Shown here: one piece after another, positions 1-6,503 of the stretch
How the letters are laid out: each line of letters opens with the position of its first letter
Position numbering within the stretch: the first letter of the stretch is position 1
Source of the DNA: Rubrobacteraceae bacterium
GTDB lineage: Bacteria; Actinomycetota; Rubrobacteria; Rubrobacterales; Rubrobacteraceae
DNA: 11,837 bases
Assembly (NCBI GenBank): GCA_030447045.1
Contig: JAUJMB010000043.1
Span: forward strand, 1 to 11,837
Reading direction: 5' to 3'
The notes under the pieces: model-generated
The model's input: the letters and a program-made list of their open reading frames with translations, nothing else
Database searches by the model: none
Told to the model about the DNA's origin: nothing
Made by a program: the position numbers and the translations under genes

Positions 1-619
1 CTTCGGCTTCGCCGGCGAGAAGTGCACCGCCGCCAGCCGCGCCATCGTCGTCGAACCCGTCTACGACGAGTTTATCGAGGAGCTGAAATCGGCCGCCGAG
101 GCCATGAAGCTCGGAGACCCCATGGACGAGGACGTCGCCATAGGCCCCGTCGTCAACAAGGGCCAGTACGACAACATCCTGGAGGCGCTCGAGACGGCGA
201 AAGGAGAGGGCCGCGTGGTCCTCGAAGGCGGGGCGACCGGTCCCGAAGAAGAAGGGTATTTCGTCTCGCCGGCCATCGTGGCCGACGTGGACAACGGGAG
301 CGAGACGGCGCAGGAGGAGATCTTCGGCCCCGTCCTCGCGGTTATAAAGGCCCGCGACTTCGACCACGCCGTGGAGCTGGCCAACGACACCCGCTACGGC
401 CTCACCGCCGGCATAGCCACGAAGTCCCTGCGCTACGCCCACGAGTTCATGGCCCGCTCGGAGACCGGCCTCGTCAACGTGAACCTGCCGACGGCGGGGC
501 TCGAGTTCCAGGTGCCTTTCGGCGGCAACAAGGAGTCCGGCGTCGGCGGCAGGGAGCAGGGCCCGGCGGCCCTGGACTTCTACTCGGCCTGGAAGACCGT
601 CTCCGTCCTGCCGCTGTAG
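1..619 (+). CDS. Aldehyde dehydrogenase, C-terminal part; probably 2,5-dioxovalerate (alpha-ketoglutarate semialdehyde) dehydrogenase
   Basis: The gene enters from the left edge. The reading frame starts at base 2 and 205 residues are visible out of the family's usual 480-500. The first visible residues hold the catalytic cysteine in GEKCTAASR (bases 23-25). The cofactor-binding EEIFGPV motif follows at visible residues 105-111. The C-terminal signature runs through NVNLPTAGLEFQ, PFGGNKESG and REQGPAALDFY. The LPTAGLE and REQG-AALDFY pattern is typical of NAD(P)+-dependent enzymes that oxidise 2,5-dioxovalerate to 2-oxoglutarate, the last step of non-phosphorylative sugar-acid breakdown. That specificity is an inference from motif resemblance plus the KduD neighbour and the nearby UxaA-family dehydratase. 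The Rossmann region and the general-base glutamate lie outside the window. The next gene starts 7 bases after the stop, so it is probably co-transcribed. A soluble cytoplasmic enzyme is expected. It could instead be another semialdehyde dehydrogenase of the superfamily. Confidence 0.88.
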   Translation, partial: FGFAGEKCTAASRAIVVEPVYDEFIEELKSAAEAMKLGDPMDEDVAIGPVVNKGQYDNILEALETAKGEGRVVLEGGATGPEEEGYFVSPAIVADVDNGSETAQEEIFGPVLAVIKARDFDHAVELANDTRYGLTAGIATKSLRYAHEFMARSETGLVNVNLPTAGLEFQVPFGGNKESGVGGREQGPAALDFYSAWKTVSVLPL

Positions 620-626
620 GGGAAGC

Positions 627-1088
627 ATGAAAGCGAGGGGCTTCACCCACGTCAGCGTGAGCGCCGGGGACATGGAGGAATCCGTTCGGTTCTACAGGGA
701 CTTCTTCGGGATGGAGGAGGTCCCCTCCCCGGAGTTCTCCGGCCCGACGCGCTGGCTGCGGGTCGGCGGCCTGCAACTGCACCTCTTCCACGACGAGCAC
801 CCGGCGCCTCCCAGGCACCACTTCGCGCTCGACGTCGACGACTTCGAGGCCGCCTACAAGAAAGCGCGAGAGTGGGGCGTCCAGGTGGCGTCGGGCAACT
901 ACTCGACGGTTCGAGAGTTGCCCGGCGGGGAGGCGCAGATGTACATCAACGACCCCGCCGGGAACCTCGTCGAGATCAACGGCCGCGACGCCTCGGCGCT
1001 CGACCCGGCCGTCATCGGGGAGCTGCGCAAGATCGGCGGCCCTCCCGGGGCCGCGCTGTACATGCAACCGGAAGGAGAGGCACCATGA
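627..1088 (+). CDS. Small VOC-superfamily (glyoxalase/dioxygenase-like) protein
   Basis: This 153-aa protein has the two beta-alpha-beta-beta-beta modules of the vicinal-oxygen-chelate fold. The first opens with FTHVSVSAGDMEESVRFYRD and the second with HHFALDVDDFEAAYKKA. It closes with the usual YINDPAGNLVEING motif. The likely metal ligands are H8, H52 (or Q50), H65 and E116, which is the standard spacing, so a metal-dependent isomerase, lyase or dioxygenase is plausible. The start ATG follows a GGGG-type ribosome site after the aldehyde dehydrogenase stop. The stop overlaps the next start as ATGA (1085-1088), which implies translational coupling to the cupin gene. The substrate is unknown. 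Position inside a sugar-acid operon suggests action on a keto or enol intermediate, but that is inference. The C-terminal 30 residues after the fold are unremarkable. Confidence 0.85.
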   Translation: MKARGFTHVSVSAGDMEESVRFYRDFFGMEEVPSPEFSGPTRWLRVGGLQLHLFHDEHPAPPRHHFALDVDDFEAAYKKAREWGVQVASGNYSTVRELPGGEAQMYINDPAGNLVEINGRDASALDPAVIGELRKIGGPPGAALYMQPEGEAP

Positions 1089-1570
1089 TCGACGAGGGCC
1101 TGAAGGCGTTCACCGAGGACTGGGCGCTGCCGGACAGGGCCATAAACGTGGAGGAGATCCCCTGGGTTCCCCAGGGCGAGCGGGTGTGGTTCAAGCCGCT
1201 GCGCTTCGACCTGGCCACGGGGCGTTGGATCAACCTCCTCAAGGTCCAGGGCTCGGGCAGGGTCAACCGCCACCGCCACACGGGAGGCCAGGTGATGGGC
1301 TTCTGCACCAAGGGCTCCTGGCACTACCTCGAACGCGACTGGGTGGCGACACCCGGCACCCTCGTCTACGAGCCCCCAGGCGACATCCACACCCTGGTGG
1401 TGGACGAGGGCGTCGAGGAGATGCAGACCCTCTTTATCCTCGAAGGCACCGTGCAGTACCTGGACGACTCGGACAACCTCCTCCACCAGGACGACGTCTT
1501 CTCCAAGCTCGAGCGCTACACGAAGTTCTGCGCCGAGAGGGGCATCGAGCCTTTGGACCTCCGGTTCTGA
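1085..1570 (+). CDS. Cupin protein of the 2,4'-dihydroxyacetophenone dioxygenase-like family
   Basis: This 161-aa single-domain cupin starts at an ATG that overlaps the previous stop by four bases. The first cupin motif is visible as RHRHTGGQVMGF, giving metal ligands H63, H65 and probably Q69. The second is PPGDIHTL, giving H102. Between them, KGSWHYLERDWVATPGT is characteristic of proteins annotated as 2,4'-dihydroxyacetophenone dioxygenase, an iron enzyme that cleaves an aromatic ketone. Most relatives of that family are uncharacterised, and nothing else here points to aromatic metabolism, so the named reaction should not be assumed. Other cupins (KduI, KdgF) act on deoxy-ketouronates just before KduD, so a sugar-acid isomerase or ring-opening role is an alternative suggested only by context. 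The gene is translationally coupled to both neighbours: its stop TGA shares a base with the next ATG. Confidence 0.85.
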   Translation: MIDEGLKAFTEDWALPDRAINVEEIPWVPQGERVWFKPLRFDLATGRWINLLKVQGSGRVNRHRHTGGQVMGFCTKGSWHYLERDWVATPGTLVYEPPGDIHTLVVDEGVEEMQTLFILEGTVQYLDDSDNLLHQDDVFSKLERYTKFCAERGIEPLDLRF

Positions 1571-2340
1571 TGGGCGTCCTCGAAGACTTGAGGCTCGACG
1601 GTAAGGTCGCCCTCGTCACGGGAGCGGCCCGCGGCCTCGGGGCCGGCATGGCCGTGGGCCTCGCCGAAGCCGGCGCCGACGTGGTAGGCCTGGACATCTC
1701 TTCTATGGATGAGACCGAACAGGCCGTTAGCGTCACGGGCCGCCGCTTCCACGCCTTGAACCGCAACCTCATGGAGACCAAGGCCGAGGGTGCCGCGGAG
1801 ATCGTGGCCCATTGCGTCTCGGAGATGGGCCGCCTCGACATCCTGGTGAACAACGCCGGCATCATCCGCAGGGACGCGGCCCTGGAGTTCGGCGGGGATG
1901 ATTGGGAGAGCGTGATCCAGGTGAACCTCTCCGCCGCGTTCTACCTCTCCCAGGCCGCCGCGAGGCGCTTCGTCGAGCAGGGCGACGGGGGGAAGATAAT
2001 CAACACCGCCTCGGTCCTCTCCTACGAGGGCGGCATAACGGTCCCCTCCTACGCCGCCTCCAAGGCCGGCATAGCCAACCTCACGCGCGCCCTCGCCAAC
2101 GAGTGGGCCCCGCTCGGGATAAACGTCAACGCCATAGCCCCGAGCTACTTCACCACAGAGCTAACCGGCGCCATCCGCGAGAACGAGGAGCGCTCGACGG
2201 CGCTCCTGGCGCGCATCCCGGCCGGACGCTACGGCGAGCCCGAGGACCTGAAAGGGGCGGTCGTCCTGCTCGCCTCCGCGGCCGGGGACTTTATCCACGG
2301 CTCGGTCCTGCCCGTGGACGGGGGCTGGCTCGGTAGATAG
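1570..2340 (+). CDS. kduD: KduD-type short-chain dehydrogenase (2-dehydro-3-deoxy-D-gluconate 5-dehydrogenase / 2-deoxy-D-gluconate 3-dehydrogenase)
   Basis: This 256-aa classical SDR is close in length to E. coli KduD (253 aa). The NAD(P)-binding loop TGAARGLG is at residues 17-24 and NNAG at 94-97. The catalytic tetrad is N119, S148, Y161 and K165, in VPSYAASKAG. Family-specific stretches recalled from E. coli KduD are nearly preserved, including LVNNAGIIRRDAALEF, GGKIINTASVLSYEGGI, NEWAPLGINVNAIAP and the ending VDGGWLGR. KduD interconverts 2,5-diketo-3-deoxygluconate and 2-keto-3-deoxygluconate in uronate catabolism; homologues can oxidise other deoxy or keto gluconates. The ATG shares its first base with the stop of the upstream cupin (TGATG), so translation is coupled. 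It is the last gene of the operon and is followed by a strong hairpin. Subfamily assignment is strong. The physiological substrate is inferred. Confidence 0.9.
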   Translation: MGVLEDLRLDGKVALVTGAARGLGAGMAVGLAEAGADVVGLDISSMDETEQAVSVTGRRFHALNRNLMETKAEGAAEIVAHCVSEMGRLDILVNNAGIIRRDAALEFGGDDWESVIQVNLSAAFYLSQAAARRFVEQGDGGKIINTASVLSYEGGITVPSYAASKAGIANLTRALANEWAPLGINVNAIAPSYFTTELTGAIRENEERSTALLARIPAGRYGEPEDLKGAVVLLASAAGDFIHGSVLPVDGGWLGR

Positions 2341-2351
2341 GAACCCCCGCA

Positions 2352-2380
2352 GGTCGGTAAGCGCAGGGCGCCTACCGACC
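2352..2380. terminator. Hairpin between convergent genes, probable bidirectional terminator
   Basis: GGTCGGTA (2352-2359) pairs with TACCGACC (2373-2380), and inside it GCGC (2361-2364) pairs with GCGC (2368-2371). That gives 12 base pairs with a single A-C mismatch and a 3-base AGG loop. It sits 12 bases after the kduD stop and 19 bases beyond the stop of the convergent hydrolase. No T-run follows on either strand, so it is not a textbook intrinsic terminator. A Rho-dependent or RNA-stabilising role is possible. Confidence 0.6.
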
Positions 2381-2398
2381 CGTCGGCGGCTTGCGGCC

Positions 2399-3451
2399 CT
2401 AGACGGGCGAGGCCAGTAGCTCGCCGAGATGCCGGTCTATCTGCGGCATGTAGCCTTCCTCAAAACCGAACAGGCCGAGGTGTCCAGCGACGCTCTCGAC
2501 GACGCGCAACTCGCTGTTGGGGACGAGCTCCTGCTCCGCGGCGCAGTCGCGCACCGGGAAGAACATGTCCTCGCTGATGGGCATGACGAACGTCCGGGCT
2601 CGTATCCGGCCCAGGGCCTCCGCGAGGTCGCCACCGGTGTGCCGGCTCACATCCCCCCGCTGCCACTTCCACGCCATGCACAACAGGTCGTTAGGGTCCA
2701 TCACCTGAAAGTAGGCGTCCATAAAGCCGACCTGAAAATCGTCCGCGGAGGCGAAGCCCAGAGGCCTCCACTGCTCCTGTTTCCAGAACTCCGTCGAGAA
2801 CCCCATGACCGACCATATACGCGCGTGCCGGGCGAGACCCTCGCGTAGGTCCGAGGATGACCCATACCAGCCGCCTTCAAAATCGGGATCGGAGGTGATG
2901 GCCTCGATGAGGGTCTGGGTGTAGATAAAATCGTGCGGGGTGTTCTTCGCCGTGCCCGCTATCGGGGCGGCCCGCCTCACCTTCTCCGGGAACCGGACGG
3001 CCCACTCGTACGTCTGCTGCGCCCCCATCGAGCCGCCGGTGACGAGCTGCAGCTCTTCGATGCCGAACCGCTCGCGCAAGAGTTGCTCCTGCGCGCGCAC
3101 GTCGTCCCCTATTCTGACATGCGGGAACCGGGCCATCGTGTGCGGGCCTTCGGTGTTGTGGGGCGAAGACGAGAGGCCGTTGCCGATCTGGTTGATGACA
3201 ACGATAAAGTACTCTTCCGGGTCGAGCGCGTGCCCGGGGCCGACGTAGACGTCCCGGAAGATCTGATGCGTCCCCGAGTACCACGTCGTGATGAGGATGG
3301 CGTTATCTTTGGCCTCGTTAAGCTCCCCGAACGTCGTGTACGCGAGCTTGCAATCCCGCAACGTGTAGCCTTCTTCGAGCACGAAGTCCCCGAGCGAAAA
3401 CAACTCGTAAGAGCCGTGGAACTCCGACGTGTAGTACGGGTTCTCGATCAC
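2399..3451 (-). CDS. MetX-like alpha/beta hydrolase (homoserine O-acetyltransferase superfamily)
   Basis: With a GTG start at 3451 this is 350 aa. That start is chosen because GGAGGAG (3456-3462) lies five bases upstream, and the 22 extra residues available from 3517 are Arg/Trp-rich and unlike family N-termini. The fold and length match the homoserine acetyltransferase group. The nucleophile elbow is GGSMGAQQ with S141; the likely acid and base are D295 in PISEDMFFP and H324 in VAGHLGLFGFE. QIGNGLSSSPHN is the usual MetX-type loop. Bona fide MetX has GGSMGGMQ at the elbow, and no other methionine gene is present, so acyl transfer to homoserine is doubtful. Many such proteins are annotated only as alpha/beta hydrolases. 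It lies downstream of the dehydratase on the same strand after a 129-base gap with its own candidate promoter. A lactonase or esterase role on sugar-acid derivatives is speculation. Confidence 0.82.
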   Translation of the reverse strand: MIENPYYTSEFHGSYELFSLGDFVLEEGYTLRDCKLAYTTFGELNEAKDNAILITTWYSGTHQIFRDVYVGPGHALDPEEYFIVVINQIGNGLSSSPHNTEGPHTMARFPHVRIGDDVRAQEQLLRERFGIEELQLVTGGSMGAQQTYEWAVRFPEKVRRAAPIAGTAKNTPHDFIYTQTLIEAITSDPDFEGGWYGSSSDLREGLARHARIWSVMGFSTEFWKQEQWRPLGFASADDFQVGFMDAYFQVMDPNDLLCMAWKWQRGDVSRHTGGDLAEALGRIRARTFVMPISEDMFFPVRDCAAEQELVPNSELRVVESVAGHLGLFGFEEGYMPQIDRHLGELLASPV

Positions 3452-3455
3452 TTGT

Positions 3456-3462
3456 CTCCTCC
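3456..3462 (-). promoter_or_regulatory. Strong ribosome binding site deciding the start of the MetX-like gene
   Basis: Read on the minus strand this is GGAGGAG, followed by ACAA and then the GTG at 3451-3449. No comparable site precedes the in-frame upstream start at 3517. Confidence 0.7.
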
Positions 3463-3504
3463 GCCTCTCCGGCACGAGGGCGTGCCTGTCCGTCCACCAA
3501 GGGG

Positions 3505-3533
3505 ATGCTAACCGCACCCCGAACGTCGTGCAA
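3505..3533 (-). promoter_or_regulatory. Candidate promoter for the MetX-like hydrolase
   Basis: On the minus strand TTGCAC (3533-3528) and TAGCAT (3510-3505) are separated by exactly 17 bases, ending about 54 bases before the chosen GTG start. The -10 matches the consensus at four of six positions and the -35 at its first three. The site overlaps the alternative upstream start at 3517, which further favours the GTG at 3451. It would let the hydrolase be expressed apart from the dehydratase gene. Confidence 0.35.
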
Positions 3534-3580
3534 ATAGCGCCCGCACGGATGGACCCGAAAACGGCCGGCGGTCCCGATCC

Positions 3581-6379
3581 CTACATCGAGACGCCGAGCA
3601 GTCCGCGGGTGAACTGAAAGTCCGTGTTGTTCGCGGCGAAGAGCTTCGGCGTGTACTCGCGCGAGGCGACCGCCGCGACGGTCTTCAGGATCTCCTCCGT
3701 CCAGCCCTCAGGATCTCCGTCCAGGAGCGCGTCGAGGTCGTCGGCGTGGTTGCGGAGGGTCTCGGGGTCCGAGGAGGCCTGCGCCAGCGGGATCATGCGG
3801 TGCGCCTGCAGGGGCCGCCCCGAGACGTGCGCCAGCATGATCTCCACGCCCGTCGCCCCGAGCCCCGTGGCCGTCTCGACCCAGTGGTCCGTAGGCGCCT
3901 CCATGACGTGGAAGCCTGGCTTCTCGAAGGCCTGCCCGTAGGCCAGCGTGTTCCGCACCGGATGCTCGCCGAGAACGGCGTCCAGGTAGACGCGGGAGCC
4001 GAGCACCGCCGCCGTCTCGGGAACGACGACCGTGCCGCCCGCATCGACGACGGCGAGCGTGGTCTCGGCGAGGCTCCGCGCCGCCTCGTCGGGGAGGGGC
4101 CCGGAGGCGTAGAGGCCGAGCCGCAAGGCTCCGGGCCCGGCGGTCGTGTACTCCAGGTCTTCCGAGGCCTCCAGGCTCTCCGAGAACCAGCTCTCCACCT
4201 TCTCGACGACGCTCTCTATGCCGCCATCCAGCTGGACGCTCGCCCAGCCGAACCGGTCGCGGTCGAGGCCGCGCTCGGTGAGACGGTTCTCGAAATAGTC
4301 GTTGTGGGTCTTCTCGCAGCCGTGCTCGAGCAGGAGGGCGAGCCTGACGGTGGGGTTGGCGAGGTAGCCGAGCACGGTGCGGGAGTAGATGGCCTCCGCA
4401 GAGCCGGCGGAGACGCCGCAGCCCTCCGTGTGCGGGAGCGCGACGAAGCGGGTCACCTTGCCCCGCGTCGCGTCTCCCTCGTTCAGGCGGTTGGCTATGC
4501 GGCGCGCGATCTGGCCCGAGCACAAACTCGTCGGCATCACGAGCCCGACCTGATCGGTCACGGGCCCGCGCCCCGTCTCTATCGCCTCGAAGGAGAAGTC
4601 CACATCTGGGATCCCTACCTTCACGGGCAACGGCTCGCCGTCGGGCTCCGGGGCGTTCTCCAGCTCCTCCAACCCCTCGGGCCCCGTCCGCTTCCAGTCG
4701 CGCCAGATGGAGACCTGGGCGTGGCCGGCCCGCTCTCCGACGGTCTTCTCGCCCGAGGCGGCCGCGATGGTCCGCTCGAACATGTCCCGTCCTAGCTCTT
4801 CCATCGGGACGCCGTCGAGGTAGGCGCCGGCGTTGACGTCCATGTCCTTGGAGAGCAGCTCGTAGCGGCCCGTCGTGGTGACGACCTTTATGGTCGGGAC
4901 GAAGGGGAAGTTCGTGATGGAGCCGTTGCCGGTGGTGAAGAAGATCATGTTGGCGCCAGACGCGACCTGCCCGGCCACGCTCTCCAGGTCGTTGCCGGGG
5001 CTGTCCATAAAGTAGAAGCCGCCACCCCTCATGGGCTCGGCGTACTCTATGACGCGGTCCAGCCTTACCTCGGGGTCCTTCTTTCTGGCCGCCCCTATGG
5101 ACTTTATGGAGATGTTGTAGAGACCCCGGAGGTTGTTGCCGCCAGACGGGTTGTCCTCGGCGGTGTGCCCGTGCCAGCCTACGCGCTCTTTGAAACGCTC
5201 GACGGCCCCCAGAAAGCGCCGCGCCGTCTCGGCGTCCCTCACGTTCTTGAGGACGTAGCGCTCGGCCCCTATAAGCTCGTCCGTCTCGGCCAGGTTCGCC
5301 GCCCCGCCGTTGCGCACCACCTCCCCCGAGACCCACCCGACGAGCGGGTTGGCGGAGACGCCCGAGAACGCGTCCGAACCGCCACACTGCAGCCCTATCT
5401 TGAGCTCCGAGAGCGGCTCCTCCGTGCGCCGGGCGGCGTTCACATCTTCCAGCCAGTCCGTCACCTGGGCCTTGGCCCGCTCGAGGTCCGCCCTGAAGCT
5501 CCCCTCCAGGCTCATGAACTCGTGCGGCACGTCGTCTAAAGCATAGCCGTGCTCCTCGGCGTAGCGGCGGAGCGCCCCGTTGGCGACGGCCCCCTCGTCG
5601 CCGCCGTCGATGGCGAGCACCGCCCCCACGTTGGGGTTGACCATGAAGCCGCTCAAGGTGCGCAGCAGGAGGTCCAGGTTGTTGGGCGTCCGGCCCTCTC
5701 CACCCTCGGTGTGGGCGACGCAGACGATGCCGTCTATGTTCTCGTAGGCGTCCGAGACGCCGTTCATCTCCCACTCCAGCGCCCGCACGAAGCCCGTGAG
5801 CCGCGAGTTGACGCCGAGCACGACGACGTAGTTGCGCGTCCCGACGCCACGCCCCCCGCCGCGCCTGTAGCCCGTAAAGGTGCGGGGCACGTCGCGGAGC
5901 GGCACCTGCTCGCCAGGTCGGAAGTTCTCTTCGTCCAGGACGTAGGGCTCGAGCTCGGCGTCGCGGAAATTGGGTTCGTCCGGGAGGTCCAGGCCGGTCT
6001 TGCGGTGGCCGCCGGGCACCCTCCCCCCTCCCTGATCCGAGGTCCCCTCCGGGTCTTCGTTGGAGGGGGCGGAGGCGGGCCTGAAGCGCTCGCGCAGGAC
6101 GCGCAGGATCTTCTCGTTGCATGCGTAGTCCCCGGGAGAGATGTCCGAGAGCGCCCTCCCGAACGGCAGGCCCCAGGAGAGGAGGTCTTCGCCTTCACGG
6201 ATGGGCTCCACGGCGAAGCGGTGGCCCTCGAGTACGGTGTGCGGCACCTCAAACTCGGAGCCTTCGTACAAAACACGGGTCCCCGCCTCCAGGCGACGGG
6301 TCGCTATGGCGACGTTGTCGCCCGGTGCCGGCAGCCTGCCGACCTTATCGAAGTCGAAGTGGTCTTTGTTGGGGTTCAC
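3581..6379 (-). CDS. Double-length UxaA/GarD-family sugar-acid dehydratase with two tandem UxaA bodies
   Basis: This 932-aa protein is nearly twice the usual 490-530 aa. The GTG at 6379 is chosen because AAGGGAGG lies five bases upstream; a GTG at 6403 would add eight residues with no good ribosome site. Domain order is: SAF domain (about 15-95); polar linker (96-160); middle domain A (about 168-320), with HTEGGEG and DGGDEG where the family has cysteines; C-terminal domain A (326-560), with LQCGGSDAFSG (C332), SGGNN (412-416), FFTTGNGS (480-487) and MDVNAGA; linker; middle domain B (about 610-735), with PTSLCSG (C620), HTEGCGV (C654) and EHGCEKTH (C688); and degenerate C-terminal domain B (about 752-932). 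Relatives remove water from altronate, galactarate and similar acids with a divalent metal. The substrate is unknown. Its semialdehyde dehydrogenase and KduD neighbours fit a sugar-acid pathway. A soluble cytoplasmic enzyme is expected, as no signal peptide is visible. Confidence 0.9.
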   Translation of the reverse strand: MNPNKDHFDFDKVGRLPAPGDNVAIATRRLEAGTRVLYEGSEFEVPHTVLEGHRFAVEPIREGEDLLSWGLPFGRALSDISPGDYACNEKILRVLRERFRPASAPSNEDPEGTSDQGGGRVPGGHRKTGLDLPDEPNFRDAELEPYVLDEENFRPGEQVPLRDVPRTFTGYRRGGGRGVGTRNYVVVLGVNSRLTGFVRALEWEMNGVSDAYENIDGIVCVAHTEGGEGRTPNNLDLLLRTLSGFMVNPNVGAVLAIDGGDEGAVANGALRRYAEEHGYALDDVPHEFMSLEGSFRADLERAKAQVTDWLEDVNAARRTEEPLSELKIGLQCGGSDAFSGVSANPLVGWVSGEVVRNGGAANLAETDELIGAERYVLKNVRDAETARRFLGAVERFKERVGWHGHTAEDNPSGGNNLRGLYNISIKSIGAARKKDPEVRLDRVIEYAEPMRGGGFYFMDSPGNDLESVAGQVASGANMIFFTTGNGSITNFPFVPTIKVVTTTGRYELLSKDMDVNAGAYLDGVPMEELGRDMFERTIAAASGEKTVGERAGHAQVSIWRDWKRTGPEGLEELENAPEPDGEPLPVKVGIPDVDFSFEAIETGRGPVTDQVGLVMPTSLCSGQIARRIANRLNEGDATRGKVTRFVALPHTEGCGVSAGSAEAIYSRTVLGYLANPTVRLALLLEHGCEKTHNDYFENRLTERGLDRDRFGWASVQLDGGIESVVEKVESWFSESLEASEDLEYTTAGPGALRLGLYASGPLPDEAARSLAETTLAVVDAGGTVVVPETAAVLGSRVYLDAVLGEHPVRNTLAYGQAFEKPGFHVMEAPTDHWVETATGLGATGVEIMLAHVSGRPLQAHRMIPLAQASSDPETLRNHADDLDALLDGDPEGWTEEILKTVAAVASREYTPKLFAANNTDFQFTRGLLGVSM

Positions 6380-6384
6380 GTCCG

Positions 6385-6392
6385 CCTCCCTT
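6385..6392 (-). promoter_or_regulatory. Ribosome binding site deciding the start of the dehydratase
   Basis: Minus-strand AAGGGAGG is followed by CGGAC and the GTG at 6379-6377. The competing in-frame GTG at 6403 is preceded only by a weak AACGCTCC context, so the shorter protein is preferred. Confidence 0.65.
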
Positions 6393-6418
6393 GCCTCTTC
6401 CACGGAGCGTTCAAAATA

Positions 6419-6424
6419 AGTCTA
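6419..6424 (-). promoter_or_regulatory. Candidate -10 element for the dehydratase gene
   Basis: Minus-strand TAGACT, followed by an A/T-rich TATTTTG stretch that stands out in this GC-rich DNA, ends 40 bases before the chosen GTG start. No recognisable -35 lies 16-18 bases upstream. The call rests on spacing and on similar elements ahead of other genes in the window. Confidence 0.3.
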
Positions 6425-6456
6425 CCGCAGGGCGCCCGACGGGCTACCCTTGGGGC

Positions 6457-6462
6457 TATGAT
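6457..6462 (+). promoter_or_regulatory. Candidate -10 element for the proline-iminopeptidase-family gene
   Basis: TATGAT differs from TATAAT at one position and ends 42 bases before the GTG start at 6504. It lies in the divergent 124-base gap shared with the dehydratase gene. No clear -35 is visible. Confidence 0.35.
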
Positions 6463-6503
6463 GCACCATCCAACCCGGGGGTCGAAGGCGTGGGGTCTCA
6501 CAG

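Noticed and set aside
1085..1570. Firm annotation of the cupin as 2,4'-dihydroxyacetophenone dioxygenase
   Set aside because: The family resemblance is clear, but no aromatic pathway gene is nearby and the operon is for sugar acids, so only the family is claimed.
3452..3517. Longer N-terminus for the MetX-like hydrolase from 3517
   Set aside because: The added residues are Trp/Arg-rich and unlike the family, no ribosome site precedes 3517, and a candidate -10 overlaps that start.
3535..3580. Terminator between the dehydratase and the MetX-like gene
   Set aside because: GGACCG and CGGGTCC can pair only with a bulge and an 11-base loop, and no T-run follows. Too weak to call.
3708..6122. An 804-codon open frame on the minus strand in another frame of the dehydratase
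   Set aside because: It is Arg/Gly/Pro-rich with no motifs. Long overlapping open frames are expected where third positions are almost always G or C. The UxaA motifs are all in the annotated frame.
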